Source: Chitinophagaceae bacterium (GTDB lineage Bacteria; Bacteroidota; Bacteroidia; Chitinophagales; Chitinophagaceae). From it: DNA of 64,000 nt. Of this stretch, positions 26,272 to 36,042 are shown one piece after another (the stretch's first letter is position 1; the number at the start of each line of letters is the position of its first letter). Below the pieces are notes generated by a model, which saw only the letters and a program-made list of their open reading frames with translations, did no database searches and was not told the DNA's origin. A program made the position numbers and the translations under genes. The DNA is taken from positions 10,963 to 74,962 of the forward strand of contig JADKJI010000022.1 in the NCBI GenBank assembly GCA_016721085.1, written 5' to 3'.

Positions 26272-27531
26272 TCAGCTGTTTTCCACTATGAATTTACGGA
26301 GCATATTGAGGGCATTATTGGCTGTCAGCTCAATATTTCGCTGCCGGTCGAACCTGAAATGGAACTCGTGGGTCCTGACTTTTTCAGAATTACCCACAGC
26401 CACCCAAACATTACCTACAGGTTTTGATAGAGTACCTCCGGTTGGTCCCATTACACCTGTTGTTGCAATTGCATAATCTGTATTCAGTGCCTGCAAAGCC
26501 CCTTTCATCATTTCAATAGCTGTTTCTTCGCTTACAGCTCCTTTGTCGTCAAGGGTCTCTTTTTCTACGGATAGTATTTCTTCTTTTACTTTGTTCGCAT
26601 AGCTTACTACGCCCCCTTTGTAATAAAGGCTTGATCCGGAAATCGAAGTAAGTAAATGAGCTATATAGCCCCCTGTACAACTTTCAGCCGTTCCCAAAGT
26701 TTGATGTCTGGTTGTCAAAAGTCTTCCAACTGCTTCCTGTAAGGAAATATCTTCATCAACTACCATTACATCTGCAACCTGTTGCTTAAGAATATCGAAT
26801 AGTGCTTCTAATTCAATATGCGTCCGGCTATCATAAGCGGCAGTTGTAAGCCTAAGTTTTACCATTCCATAATTTGGCAGATAGGCAAGCTTAATATTGC
26901 TGGGGAGATTCTTTTCAAATTCCTGAATCCGTTCTGCGAGGAAAGATTCACCAATTCCAGCTGTAAGAAGGGTACGATGGATGATAGGAGCCATCGTGAA
27001 CTTCTTTTGAAGCATTGGCAAAACACTATAATGCATCATTCCCTTCATTTCATGTGGCACTCCTGGCATCGACACAAAGTATTTGCCGTTTTTTTCAAAC
27101 CACATTCCTGGGGCTGTTCCTCTCTTATTAGGAATTACAGTACAAACATCGGGTACTTCAGCCTGTTTCAGGTTACGTTCAATTAAAGGACGTTTTAATA
27201 TGTTCTCGAAGATATTCCTGACATTCGCTTCCGCTTCTTCATTAACTACCATCTTGCCATCAAAATATTGGCAAAGTAAAGGCTTGGTGATATCGTCGGC
27301 TGTTGGACCTAAACCGCCAGTAATAAGTATGATATCAGACAGCTTGCTTTCCTCATCAAGCGATTGCCAGATATCTTTCCAAACATCTCCGATAGCAATC
27401 CTTCTATGTACCCAAATGCCAATTTTGTTAAGCTCCTGTGCCATCCATGCACTGTTCGTATCGATGGTTTGACCGATCAGTAATTCATCTCCAATGGTGA
27501 TGATGGTGGCTAATACTGTTCCCCGGTTCAT
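26272..27531 (-). CDS. cinA: CinA family nicotinamide-nucleotide deamidase-related protein
   Basis: From ATG 27531 there are 419 residues in two domains: an N-terminal MoaB/CinA domain (TIGDELLIGQTIDTNS and ITGGLGPTADDITKP) and a C-terminal PncC-like deamidase domain (GTAESCTGGYIAHLLTSISGSS and TTGVMGPTGG). The enzyme recycles nicotinamide mononucleotide in NAD metabolism. A minus-strand -7 box TAACTTTG lies at 27564-27571. Confidence 0.93.
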   Translation of the reverse strand: MNRGTVLATIITIGDELLIGQTIDTNSAWMAQELNKIGIWVHRRIAIGDVWKDIWQSLDEESKLSDIILITGGLGPTADDITKPLLCQYFDGKMVVNEEAEANVRNIFENILKRPLIERNLKQAEVPDVCTVIPNKRGTAPGMWFEKNGKYFVSMPGVPHEMKGMMHYSVLPMLQKKFTMAPIIHRTLLTAGIGESFLAERIQEFEKNLPSNIKLAYLPNYGMVKLRLTTAAYDSRTHIELEALFDILKQQVADVMVVDEDISLQEAVGRLLTTRHQTLGTAESCTGGYIAHLLTSISGSSLYYKGGVVSYANKVKEEILSVEKETLDDKGAVSEETAIEMMKGALQALNTDYAIATTGVMGPTGGTLSKPVGNVWVAVGNSEKVRTHEFHFRFDRQRNIELTANNALNMLRKFIVENS

Positions 27532-27563
27532 AAAATGCAATAAAAAATGAAGTAATATTGGTA

Positions 27564-27571
27564 CAAAGTTA
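27564..27571 (-). promoter_or_regulatory. -7 box for cinA
   Basis: The minus strand reads TAACTTTG, matching TAnnTTTG, 32 bases before the cinA start. The -33 element is not clear. Confidence 0.4.
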
Positions 27572-27582
27572 CAGCAATTGCT

Positions 27583-28992
27583 ATGAGACGATATTTTTTG
27601 TTTATCAGCTTTTTACTCATTTTTCTCCCTTCGTTTTCACAATCTGTTGGCGAAAAACTGACTAAGGCTATTTCGGAATTGGAAAAAGATAGCAGCCTAA
27701 AGCACGCTATTATAGGTTTTTGTGTTGCAGATGCAAAAACCGGAAAATTACTTTTTGATAAAAATGCCGGAATCGGACTGGCAGTTGCCAGTACTCAAAA
27801 AGTGCTCACCAATATTGCTGCTTATGAATTATTGGGAAAGGAATACAAGTTCAAAACCGAACTGAGATATTCAGGCTTGATAAAAGGGAATGAATTAAAT
27901 GGTAACCTGTTCATCATTGGATATGGTGATCCGACCCTTGGTTCAAAAAGGTTTTCACAAATGAATGATGATGCCTTCCTGAAAATGATTTCTGGTAAAC
28001 TCAGGCAACTTGGTGTAAGAAGAATTAATGGCGATGTAATTGCAGATAATTCAAGATTCAGTAAGGAATCTATTCCCGATGGTTGGGTTTGGGAAGACAT
28101 AGGCAATTACTATGCGGCAGGCCTCTGGGCTGTAAACTGGAAAGAAAATAGTTTCGACTTATTGCTTAAAGCAGGCGACAACCCTGGCGATAGTGTTGAA
28201 ATATTGAATAGGTCGGAGATTACTGATATGCCATTAAAGAATCTTTTAAAGGCAGGGCAGAAAGGTTCAGGCGATAATGCATTTATCCATCTGCCACCAG
28301 ATGGTACAAGGGGGTATGTATCGGGAACCATTCCAGCCGGTGAGAAAAAGTTTGTGATATCCGGGGCGGTACCGAATGGCGCACAGTACTTACTTAAGAA
28401 TCTGGCAGCCGAATTTTCCTCGACGGGCATTGAAGTAAAGGGTAAGTTTAGAGTAGAAGAAACGCTTTCATCCAGTAGTAAAACTGCTGCTGATAAATCG
28501 GGCTATTTGTTTACGGTTAATTCGCCATCATTAGATACAATCAGTTATCATTTCCTTCATAAGAGTATCAATTTGTATGGAGAAGCTTTGGTTCGAACAA
28601 TTGCTTATGAGAAGACCGGGATTGGCACTAACGAGAAAGGAATTGAATTGATAAAACAGTTTTATTCAAAGAATGGTATTGATGGGTATTCTATCAATAT
28701 AATTGACGGCAGTGGACTTTCTCCACAAAACAGAGTTACTCCCGAATCATTGGTAAAAGCTTTGCAGTTGGCAAGAAACAAAACTTGGTTTGGGTCATTT
28801 TATGCGGCGTTGCCAGAGTATAACGGACTAAAGATGAAAAGTGGTTCTATTGGTGGGGCCAGGGCATTTACTGGATATAGTAACGCCACTAATGGTGCCG
28901 AATATACTTTTGCCATCATTGTCAATAATTATAATGGCTCCTCCTCCGCAGTAGTAAAAAAAATGTACAGACTTTTGGATATTTTAAAATGA
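27583..28992 (+). CDS. dacB: D-alanyl-D-alanine carboxypeptidase/endopeptidase (PBP4)
   Basis: The 469-residue protein has a signal peptide and a class C low-mass penicillin-binding fold: S70-T-Q-K73 is the SxxK motif, IDGSGLSPQNRVTP lies in the conserved central part, and MKSGSIGG is the KSG motif. It trims or hydrolyses peptidoglycan cross-links in the periplasm. It is divergent from cinA with a 51-bp gap. Confidence 0.93.
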   Translation: MRRYFLFISFLLIFLPSFSQSVGEKLTKAISELEKDSSLKHAIIGFCVADAKTGKLLFDKNAGIGLAVASTQKVLTNIAAYELLGKEYKFKTELRYSGLIKGNELNGNLFIIGYGDPTLGSKRFSQMNDDAFLKMISGKLRQLGVRRINGDVIADNSRFSKESIPDGWVWEDIGNYYAAGLWAVNWKENSFDLLLKAGDNPGDSVEILNRSEITDMPLKNLLKAGQKGSGDNAFIHLPPDGTRGYVSGTIPAGEKKFVISGAVPNGAQYLLKNLAAEFSSTGIEVKGKFRVEETLSSSSKTAADKSGYLFTVNSPSLDTISYHFLHKSINLYGEALVRTIAYEKTGIGTNEKGIELIKQFYSKNGIDGYSINIIDGSGLSPQNRVTPESLVKALQLARNKTWFGSFYAALPEYNGLKMKSGSIGGARAFTGYSNATNGAEYTFAIIVNNYNGSSSAVVKKMYRLLDILK

Positions 28993-29398
28993 GCTGCTGA
29001 GACTGATGCTAAAAGCTAGATGCAGGATGCTAAAAGGCAAATACAGAACACATTTTACTGCAACTTGTCCCGATTATTTCGGGAGAGAACAAGAGAAATA
29101 CAAGAGGTTGCGTATAGTAAATGTAAGTATATAGTAAAAGGTTATGAATGACTCTGCGCGAACTCTGCTACCTCTTGTTCTCTCCCGAAATAATCGGGAC
29201 AAGCTGCGGTAAAATGTATTTCAAGCACATTTTTTATTTGTATAGCCTTGCTTATTACAATAGGACTACCTCTTAAAACTTATTACTTAAAACTTACTAC
29301 TTTCCACTCTTCTTGCCAATTATCAATTTTTATTCCGGTCATGATTACTCGTTTTAATATATAATTTAATACCTTCATGTGTATCAAAACGATTGCAT
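28993..29398. repeat. Intergenic region with a long inverted repeat of 46-bp arms
   Basis: Arms at 29049-29094 and 29172-29217 match over 46 bp with two mismatches, around a 77-bp loop. Each arm contains its own small palindrome, TCCCGATTATTTCGGGA. A short GATGCTAAAAGC stretch at 29004-29030 resembles units of the GCTTAAGGCC family. The rest, to 29398, is AT-rich upstream sequence of the next gene. Confidence 0.85.
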
Positions 29399-29827
29399 AT
29401 GTCTAAACAGAATTTTTCAAATCACACCCGTTATATACCTCTCTGGCATTTCATAACGGGTACAGCCCTGCTTGCATTCATTGTAGGAAGTATTATTAAT
29501 CTTGTTAATTCAGCAAAGGAGAACCGATATTCAGCCTCCTTATTGGTATTGGCTGGTTTCATACTTTTAATCATTTTCTGGTATGCACGTTGGTTTGCTT
29601 TAAGAGCACAGGATCGGGCCATTCGGGCAGAAGAGAATCTCCGTCATTTTGCATTAACGGGCAAATTACTTGACCGTCATCTTCGTACCAGTCAAATTAT
29701 TGCATTACGATTTGCTTCTGATGAAGAGTTTGTAGAATTAGCCAAAATGGCTACGGAAGAAAAAATGCGCAGTGTAGCCATTAAGAAGGCTATTAAGCAT
29801 TGGAGGAGTGATCACCATAGGGTGTAG
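29399..29827 (+). CDS. DUF6526-like small membrane protein
   Basis: From ATG 29399 the protein has 142 residues with two membrane helices (about 16-36 and 49-67), then a charged helical domain with AQDRAIRAEENLRHFALTGKLLD and LRFASDEEFVELA. This pattern matches a Bacteroidota/Acidobacteriota family of unknown function. An upstream TTG at 29393 is in frame but unlikely to be the start. Confidence 0.75.
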   Translation: MSKQNFSNHTRYIPLWHFITGTALLAFIVGSIINLVNSAKENRYSASLLVLAGFILLIIFWYARWFALRAQDRAIRAEENLRHFALTGKLLDRHLRTSQIIALRFASDEEFVELAKMATEEKMRSVAIKKAIKHWRSDHHRV

Positions 29828-29875
29828 GGGAGTCGGGAGTCTTTAGTCTGAAGTCGGGAGTCTAAAGTTCGGGAG

Positions 29876-30008
29876 TTCAGAGTTTAAGGGTTTAAGAGTT
29901 TAAGGTTTTCAACTTCGAAGATTGAAAGATCTTAATGTAAGAACCTTTGAACCTTAAACAACCTTTAAACTTTAAACTTGTAACTCAGAACTTATAACTT
30001 TTGACTTT
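29876..30008. repeat. TTTAAG-family inverted repeat, copy 3
   Basis: GTTTAAG units flank an apical segment with CTTCGAAGATTGAAAGATCT and ATGTAAGAACC, shared with the other copies. It separates two convergent genes and ends at the stop codon of the thioesterase gene. Confidence 0.85.
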
Positions 30009-30009
30009 T

Positions 30010-30417
30010 TTAAAAGTACTCCCTCAACTTCGCCGCCAGCACTTCCGGCATAACCGTCTTCTCCATGGTATCGGCAGTCATGAAATACAGTACTACTTTT
30101 CCTGTGGTCAATAATTTTTCTTTTTCATTATAAACTTCCTGGTGAAATTCTATTCGATGGTCGGTAGGAAGCTCTTTCAACATAGTTTTTACAGTAAGCA
30201 GATCATCGTAATGGGCGGGACGAATGAATTTGGCATGCCATTCAACAATCGGCATTATGATACCCATGGCTTCCATTCCTTTATAGGTGAATCCCATTTC
30301 CCTGATAGCTTCTGCTCTTCCAACTTCGAAATATTGGGCATAATTGCCGTGATACACCACATTCATCTGGTCGGTTTCAGCATATCGAACCCTGATTTGG
30401 GTGGTAGCGGTAAACAT
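30010..30417 (-). CDS. YbgC/4HBT family acyl-CoA thioesterase
   Basis: The 135-residue hot-dog protein has the family motif RYAETDQMNVVYHGNYAQYFEVGRAE with the catalytic Asp. It likely hydrolyses acyl-CoA or acyl-ACP thioesters in the cytoplasm. It lies downstream of the DoxX gene on the same strand with a 47-bp gap. Confidence 0.9.
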   Translation of the reverse strand: MFTATTQIRVRYAETDQMNVVYHGNYAQYFEVGRAEAIREMGFTYKGMEAMGIIMPIVEWHAKFIRPAHYDDLLTVKTMLKELPTDHRIEFHQEVYNEKEKLLTTGKVVLYFMTADTMEKTVMPEVLAAKLREYF

Positions 30418-30464
30418 CTTTGTTGAGTTGAATTGGTAATAAATTCAGATAGCAAATTAGGCCA

Positions 30465-30876
30465 TTATTTACCCATTGCCGCATCTACACTATATCTTCC
30501 TGGTCCCACTAATAACAAACCAAAAAAAACTGTCAGATATACTAATGCCATTTCACTTTCAGAAAAAGCTTTTCCTTTATTGAGCATGAATACCACAATG
30601 GCCATAGCCGTAATAAGAGGTATCAAGGCCAGTCTTGTGAATAACCCCAATACAACCAGGAGGGAGCAAAACACTTCTGCGAACAGCACCAGGAGCAATG
30701 ACCAGCGGCTACCAATGTGAAAAGGATCATAAAAATTTCTTGATCTTTCAGAAAAATTCATCAAAAGCGGGATGCCGTGATTGAGGAACATGAGGGTGCC
30801 AAAACTCAATCGAACCAGCAATATGGCTATGTTAAACGACGTGTCTGTATAATGGGTAGAGAGTAATTTTTTTCAT
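30465..30876 (-). pseudogene. DoxX family membrane protein, N-terminal one-base frameshift
   Basis: The open frame (30465-30821, 118 residues) has four membrane helices and the DoxX start region LLVRLSFGTLMFLNHGIPLLMNF. Native-looking sequence (KKLLSTHYTDTSFNIAI) extends upstream to an ATG at 30876, but a run of seven A directly after that ATG shifts the frame; six would restore it. This is probably a homopolymer error. The family is linked to quinone-related or oxidative functions, without a firm role here. Confidence 0.8.
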
Positions 30877-31039
30877 CTAAGCAGGATTTTTTTTCAAAAG
30901 TACAAAATTGATTTTTGCATTTCTTATTGAAAAGAAATGTTAATTGACCCACTTATCCACAACTGTTTGGAACGATGTTTGGATAACAATGAAATAATTG
31001 GAAACTTTAACTCGTTAACCCACCACTAAGGAAACAGGA

Positions 31040-34000
31040 ATGAAAAAAGTTGCTCTCATCTTCGCCCTCCTCGTTCTTTCAAAGTACTCCCTTCTGGCAC
31101 AACAAACCAGGTATCTCAGCGACCCCCAGTCTGTATACAAACAGGCAAAGGAATATTTCCAAAGGGAACAGTATAGTCTTGCCTATCCTCTTCTGAAAGA
31201 ACTGGAACTACAACAACGCGAAACGGACCGTAGCAATAGTGCTATCGAATATCAGGAAGTTAAATTCTACACTATTGTATGTGGATTAAAGCAGAATGAG
31301 AAAGGGGCGGCCGACAAAGCGGTTGAATTCATAAACCTGGAAGATAACAGGGCACGTGTTGAAATGATGAGCTTTCACCTGGCCGAGTATTATTTCAGGC
31401 AGAATGATTTTACCAGGGCCATTGACCAATATGAACAGACATCAATCGACAATTTGAGTAATCAGGAAATAGCCGACCTCAAATTCCACGAAGGGTATGC
31501 TTATTTTACTGTACAGCGTTTTGATAAAGCCAAACCATTGTTGGATGCTATCCGCCAGTCGAAGGATAATCCAAACTATGCAGCGGCCAACTATTACTAT
31601 GGTTTCATCTCTTTTTACGATAAGAAATACAATGACGCCCTTGAATCTTTAAGAATTGTAGAAGATCATCCTGAGTACGGTAAGGTAGCCCCTTACTATA
31701 TTTCAGTGATCTATTACATGAAGGGAGATAAGCAGAAGGCATTTGACTATGCTGAATCAAAGCTTAAGAGGGGAGGACTATTCTACGAAAAGGAAATGCA
31801 GCAATTGGTAGGTCATGGATATTTCATGCAGGAGCAATACGCTAAAGCGCTTCCTTTCCTCGAAAATTATGCTGCCAAAGCCAGTAAACTTACCAGGGAA
31901 GATATTTATGAAGTAGCCTATTGTCATTATAAAGCTGGTTCGTGGACAAAAGCAATCGACGGATTTAAGCAGCTGGGCGGAAAAGAAGATTCATTGGCGC
32001 AACATTCAATGTATCTTTTGGGAGATGCCTATTTGAAGACCGGACAAAAAGTGAATGCTCGAAATGCCTTCCTGTTTTGTTCTACCAACAACAGCAATAG
32101 TTCTCAAAGAGAAGTTTCGATGTACAACTATGCAAAACTTTCTTATGAACTGGGATATCAGGATGTAGCATTGACGGAGCTGCAGAAATTCCTTCAGACT
32201 TATCCCTCTTCAACATATACAGAAGAAGCACGAGAGCTGATGGTGAATGTACTAGCAAACACCAATAACTATAAGGATGCCCTTGCCTTACTCGAAGGAT
32301 TGAAAAGTCCTTCTCCATTGGCAAGGAAGTTATATCCAAGAATTCTTTATGGTCGCGCTACAGAGATGATCAATGATGGAATGCTGGTTACGGCTGGGGA
32401 ATTACTTACAAGAGCCGAAGCACTTCCTTCCAATGAATCCATACTCCCATATATACAATTCTGGAAAGGAGAGATAGCTTACCGCCTGGCAAAAACTGAT
32501 GATGCCATCCGATATTATTTCGACTACCTGAAAACTGGTGCTGTAAATGGGGAAGTGAATCCTTCTAATGCAAAATATAATCTCGGATATTGTTTTCTCA
32601 GAAAGGAGAATTACAAACAGGCACAGGGTTTCTTTGAACAACTTTATACGACAGTAAAAATTAATTCTTCTTCTTTGGAGCAGGATGCATATATAAGAAC
32701 AGCCGACTGTTATTATATGAGCCGTGATTATAAGAAGGCCAAGTCAATGTATGATAAGGTTCTTGACTATTCCTGGCCTGCATCTGACTATGCTACTTTC
32801 CAAAACGCTATGATTGCAGGCATCAATAGTGGTAAGGAAAAGATCAACCTGCTTTCATCCATTAGCAGAAAGTACCCAACATCAAGTCTTATTCCTGATG
32901 CAAATATGGAAATTGCAGGAAGCTATCTTTCCAATGAACAGTATCGTGAAGCGATAGCCTACCTTAAGAACGTAATTTCTGATCCCAATTCTTCACTGAA
33001 ACCAAAAGCCTATTTGCGTTTAGGAATCGCTTATTACAATCTGGATAATAATACAGAAGCCTTAAAGCAGTATGCGGTGCTATTGCAGCAGTTTCCGAAT
33101 TCGCCTGAAGCGGAAGAGGCTCTGGAGAATGCAAAATCGATTTATGTGGAAGAAGGTCGTACTAGTGAGTATGTGAATTTTGCACGAAGTATGGGTAAGG
33201 AAATATCCACAACCCAGGAAGAACAACTAGCCTATCAGGAAGCGGAAGTGCAATTTAATAATGGCAATTTTCCTGCCGCTGCTAAGAAATTCGAAGATTA
33301 TTTGGGTAAGTTCCCACAAGGGAAACATTCACTGGAAGCGCTTTACTATAAAAGCGAGATTTACTTAAATCAGAAAGATTGGGCTAAGGCAGTTACAGGA
33401 TATGAAGCCCTTTCAGAAAGGGTACCCAATAAATTCGGAGAAAAATCTTTGCTCAACGCAGCCCGTCTTAATTTCTTTGACGTTAAAAACTATGAGAAAG
33501 CTGAAAAATATTATAGTAAACTGAAAGAATTCGCCACCACTCAGGAAAACAAACTGGAGGCGATGAGAGGTTTATTGCGTAGTCAGTTCCAGTTGCAGGC
33601 ATGGGATAAAACAACCGATAATGCAAAAGAGTTACTTGCACAGAAAGGGATTGGTACCGATGATAAAGTTTTGGCAAATCTTGCGCTTGCCCGTTCTTAC
33701 CAAAGAAATGCGCAATATAGTGAAGCAATCACCAGCTATCGAAATGTTGCTTCTCTCAGTAAAGCCGCTTATGGTGCAGAAGCCCGTTATGAAATCGCTA
33801 ACTGTTTCTTTATTCAGAACCGTTATTCAGATGCAGAGAAAGCAGCCTTTGAAGTGATTAATAAGGCAGGCTCTTATGAGGAATGGGTTACAAAAGCTTA
33901 TTTACTCCTGGGAGATGTATATTTTAAACAGAAGGATTATTTCAACGCTAAGGCTACTTACCAAAGTGTGATTGATAATGCCAAAATGGAAACACTGCGA

Positions 34001-34069
34001 CAAGAAGCGGAAAAGAAATTAGCGCAAGTAGTAGAAGAAGAGAAAACTAAATCTAAAGTGGACAATTGA
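31040..34069 (+). CDS. Large periplasmic tetratricopeptide repeat protein
   Basis: The 1009-residue protein has a signal peptide (KVALIFALLVLSKYSLLAQ) and is almost entirely TPR-like helices, with many tandem units such as YAYFTVQRFDKAKPLLDAI and RLGIAYYNLDNNTEALKQYA. It is likely an exported scaffold. It is followed after 64 bp by a predicted outer-membrane barrel gene, and the pair probably works together in envelope assembly or transport. No catalytic motif is seen. Confidence 0.88.
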   Translation: MKKVALIFALLVLSKYSLLAQQTRYLSDPQSVYKQAKEYFQREQYSLAYPLLKELELQQRETDRSNSAIEYQEVKFYTIVCGLKQNEKGAADKAVEFINLEDNRARVEMMSFHLAEYYFRQNDFTRAIDQYEQTSIDNLSNQEIADLKFHEGYAYFTVQRFDKAKPLLDAIRQSKDNPNYAAANYYYGFISFYDKKYNDALESLRIVEDHPEYGKVAPYYISVIYYMKGDKQKAFDYAESKLKRGGLFYEKEMQQLVGHGYFMQEQYAKALPFLENYAAKASKLTREDIYEVAYCHYKAGSWTKAIDGFKQLGGKEDSLAQHSMYLLGDAYLKTGQKVNARNAFLFCSTNNSNSSQREVSMYNYAKLSYELGYQDVALTELQKFLQTYPSSTYTEEARELMVNVLANTNNYKDALALLEGLKSPSPLARKLYPRILYGRATEMINDGMLVTAGELLTRAEALPSNESILPYIQFWKGEIAYRLAKTDDAIRYYFDYLKTGAVNGEVNPSNAKYNLGYCFLRKENYKQAQGFFEQLYTTVKINSSSLEQDAYIRTADCYYMSRDYKKAKSMYDKVLDYSWPASDYATFQNAMIAGINSGKEKINLLSSISRKYPTSSLIPDANMEIAGSYLSNEQYREAIAYLKNVISDPNSSLKPKAYLRLGIAYYNLDNNTEALKQYAVLLQQFPNSPEAEEALENAKSIYVEEGRTSEYVNFARSMGKEISTTQEEQLAYQEAEVQFNNGNFPAAAKKFEDYLGKFPQGKHSLEALYYKSEIYLNQKDWAKAVTGYEALSERVPNKFGEKSLLNAARLNFFDVKNYEKAEKYYSKLKEFATTQENKLEAMRGLLRSQFQLQAWDKTTDNAKELLAQKGIGTDDKVLANLALARSYQRNAQYSEAITSYRNVASLSKAAYGAEARYEIANCFFIQNRYSDAEKAAFEVINKAGSYEEWVTKAYLLLGDVYFKQKDYFNAKATYQSVIDNAKMETLRQEAEKKLAQVVEEEKTKSKVDN

Positions 34070-34133
34070 CATACTTGAATTTAAAAACTCTGAATTGCAA
34101 GTACCATTTTTGAAAAGCACAAAGAAGACAACA

Positions 34134-35786
34134 ATGAAGCAATTAAAATATATAACTCATTTGTTAATCGTTACCAGCCTGATGCAGTTTTCTGCCAGCG
34201 CTCAGGATACAACAAAAAAGAAAAGCATTGATATCACTTCAACCTTCAAGCCGGTATTGAGAGAGGCTTCCAAAATCAATTTCAATGCCGCCCCTCCAAC
34301 AGCTGATACTTCTGCAACAAAGCTTAGCTATAATATACCAGGACAACAATTATTCTTTGGGTATAGTCCTGCTGAATTAAAGCCTGTTGCGCTTACCATC
34401 GATTCAGTTACTGCCTGGCAGTACAGTAACTATATTAAAGTGGGAATAGGAAATGTACATCAGCCATATATTAAAGCTGGATTCAGTTTTGGGGATGGCA
34501 AATCAACATATTTCAACATATTCGCAAGTCATTATACTTCAAAGGGCAGCCTTAAGTATCAAAAGAACAGCTTTACCGGGGTAGGAGCAGCTGCTACTTA
34601 CCTAAGCCCTAAACATCTTGAATGGAATGGCCGAATTGGATTCAGTAGTGATGATTATTATCTCTATGGGTATAGTCCTTCTACATTAGTATTCACAAAA
34701 GATGAACTGAGACAAAGATTCCAAACTATTGATGCGGCAGTGCATTTCAGGAATACGGTTCCAACTGAATATGGCTTAACCTATCATCCTTCATTGAAGA
34801 TCAGTGGGTTTACAGATAATCATTCATTGAAAGGAAGTGAAACCAATTCTGTATTGGATCTGCCTTTGGAAAAAACATTTGGAAGTTTATTTTCTTTCAG
34901 ATTGGCTGCTACTGCAGATATCACCAGCTACTACCTGAAAGACAATTCTCAGAAAAGGAGCACACAGAATAACCTGTTTTATGTATCACCTTCAGTGCTA
35001 TTGAAGACTCCGAATATTTTCATACAGGGTGGATTACGTCCATCATGGGATAATAAGATATTCACGATGTTACCGAACATCATGGCCGATATCACCACCG
35101 ATGATCAGCGATTCACTTTCCAGTTAGGATGGATAGGCTATTATAATAAAGGAAGCTATAAACGCTTTGCAGGAATCAATCCATGGTTAGCGCAACCCGA
35201 TTCTCTTTTGAATACAAGGATACAGGAAAGGTATGTAGGGTTTAAGGGATCAATCGACAATCATTTCTCTTACTCAGCAAAAGTGGGATTCCAGCAATAC
35301 AGGAATATGCCGCTTTTTGTGAATGATATTGATGATGGTAAAACCTTCAAGATCCGCTATGAGCCAAAAATGGAAGCCCTTCAGTTACATGGTGAAGTAG
35401 CATATACGGTGGGAGAGCAGTTCAGCGCATACGGTTCATTGAACTTTAACCAATTTACCAAATTACAGAAGGAAGTAAGAGCCTGGGGATTGATACCATT
35501 GGAGTTGAATGCTGGCTTACGCTGGCAATTACTGAAAGATCTTTGGCTTCGCACCGATCTTTGGGTTTGGGACGGTCCACAATACCGCACCAAAACCGGT
35601 GATCATTTCAAGAACGATGGAGCCTTCGATCTCAATATGGGAGCCGAATTCAGGATTACTAAAAACTTCAATCTCTGGTTACAGCTCAACAACATTATGA
35701 ATAACAAGTACCAGCGCTGGAACCAATATGAGTCATTTGGGTTTAATATTTTGGGGGGAGTGACGTATTCGTTCAATCAGAAGTAG
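34134..35786 (+). CDS. Predicted outer-membrane beta-barrel protein (TonB-receptor-like)
   Basis: From ATG 34134 there are 550 residues with a signal peptide (LLIVTSLMQFSASAQ), a conserved segment SIDITSTFKPVLREASKINFNAAP, then alternating polar/apolar beta strands to the end (GGVTYSFNQK). No plug domain was recognised. An upstream TTG at 34095 is in frame but places extra residues before the signal peptide. It is paired with the TPR gene upstream. Confidence 0.75.
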   Translation: MKQLKYITHLLIVTSLMQFSASAQDTTKKKSIDITSTFKPVLREASKINFNAAPPTADTSATKLSYNIPGQQLFFGYSPAELKPVALTIDSVTAWQYSNYIKVGIGNVHQPYIKAGFSFGDGKSTYFNIFASHYTSKGSLKYQKNSFTGVGAAATYLSPKHLEWNGRIGFSSDDYYLYGYSPSTLVFTKDELRQRFQTIDAAVHFRNTVPTEYGLTYHPSLKISGFTDNHSLKGSETNSVLDLPLEKTFGSLFSFRLAATADITSYYLKDNSQKRSTQNNLFYVSPSVLLKTPNIFIQGGLRPSWDNKIFTMLPNIMADITTDDQRFTFQLGWIGYYNKGSYKRFAGINPWLAQPDSLLNTRIQERYVGFKGSIDNHFSYSAKVGFQQYRNMPLFVNDIDDGKTFKIRYEPKMEALQLHGEVAYTVGEQFSAYGSLNFNQFTKLQKEVRAWGLIPLELNAGLRWQLLKDLWLRTDLWVWDGPQYRTKTGDHFKNDGAFDLNMGAEFRITKNFNLWLQLNNIMNNKYQRWNQYESFGFNILGGVTYSFNQK

Positions 35787-35834
35787 AACCCACTTTTCAT
35801 AAATCTTGATTATTTGAAGAATACATTTTCTTTT

Positions 35835-35983
35835 TGCCTAAAGCTTAAAGCCTAAGGCTTAAAGCTTATTAAGTAAGCAAAACGGAGTTCATTTTATTTA
35901 TATGAACATTTGTAGTTCACGAGTACTTATGGCAGCTACCTAAACATGCCTTAGGCCCTAGGCCTTAAGCTTTAGGCAAAAAG
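35835..35983. repeat. GCTTAAGGCC-family inverted repeat, copy 2
   Basis: TGCCTAAAGCTTAAAGCC-like arms pair with GGCCTTAAGCTTTAGGCA around a 100-nt centre that includes CAAAACGGAG, also present in copy 1. It lies 3' of the barrel gene. Confidence 0.8.
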
Positions 35984-36042
35984 TATCCAGCAAAAAAAAT
36001 ATTTTTGCGTTCATTGGAAAAACCGTTCTTTCGCACTCAACC

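Noticed and set aside
30953..30961. Perfect DnaA box TTATCCACA upstream of the TPR gene
   Set aside because: Only one box was noticed; no cluster, no AT-rich unwinding element and no dnaA, dnaN or gidA gene nearby, so an origin is not supported.
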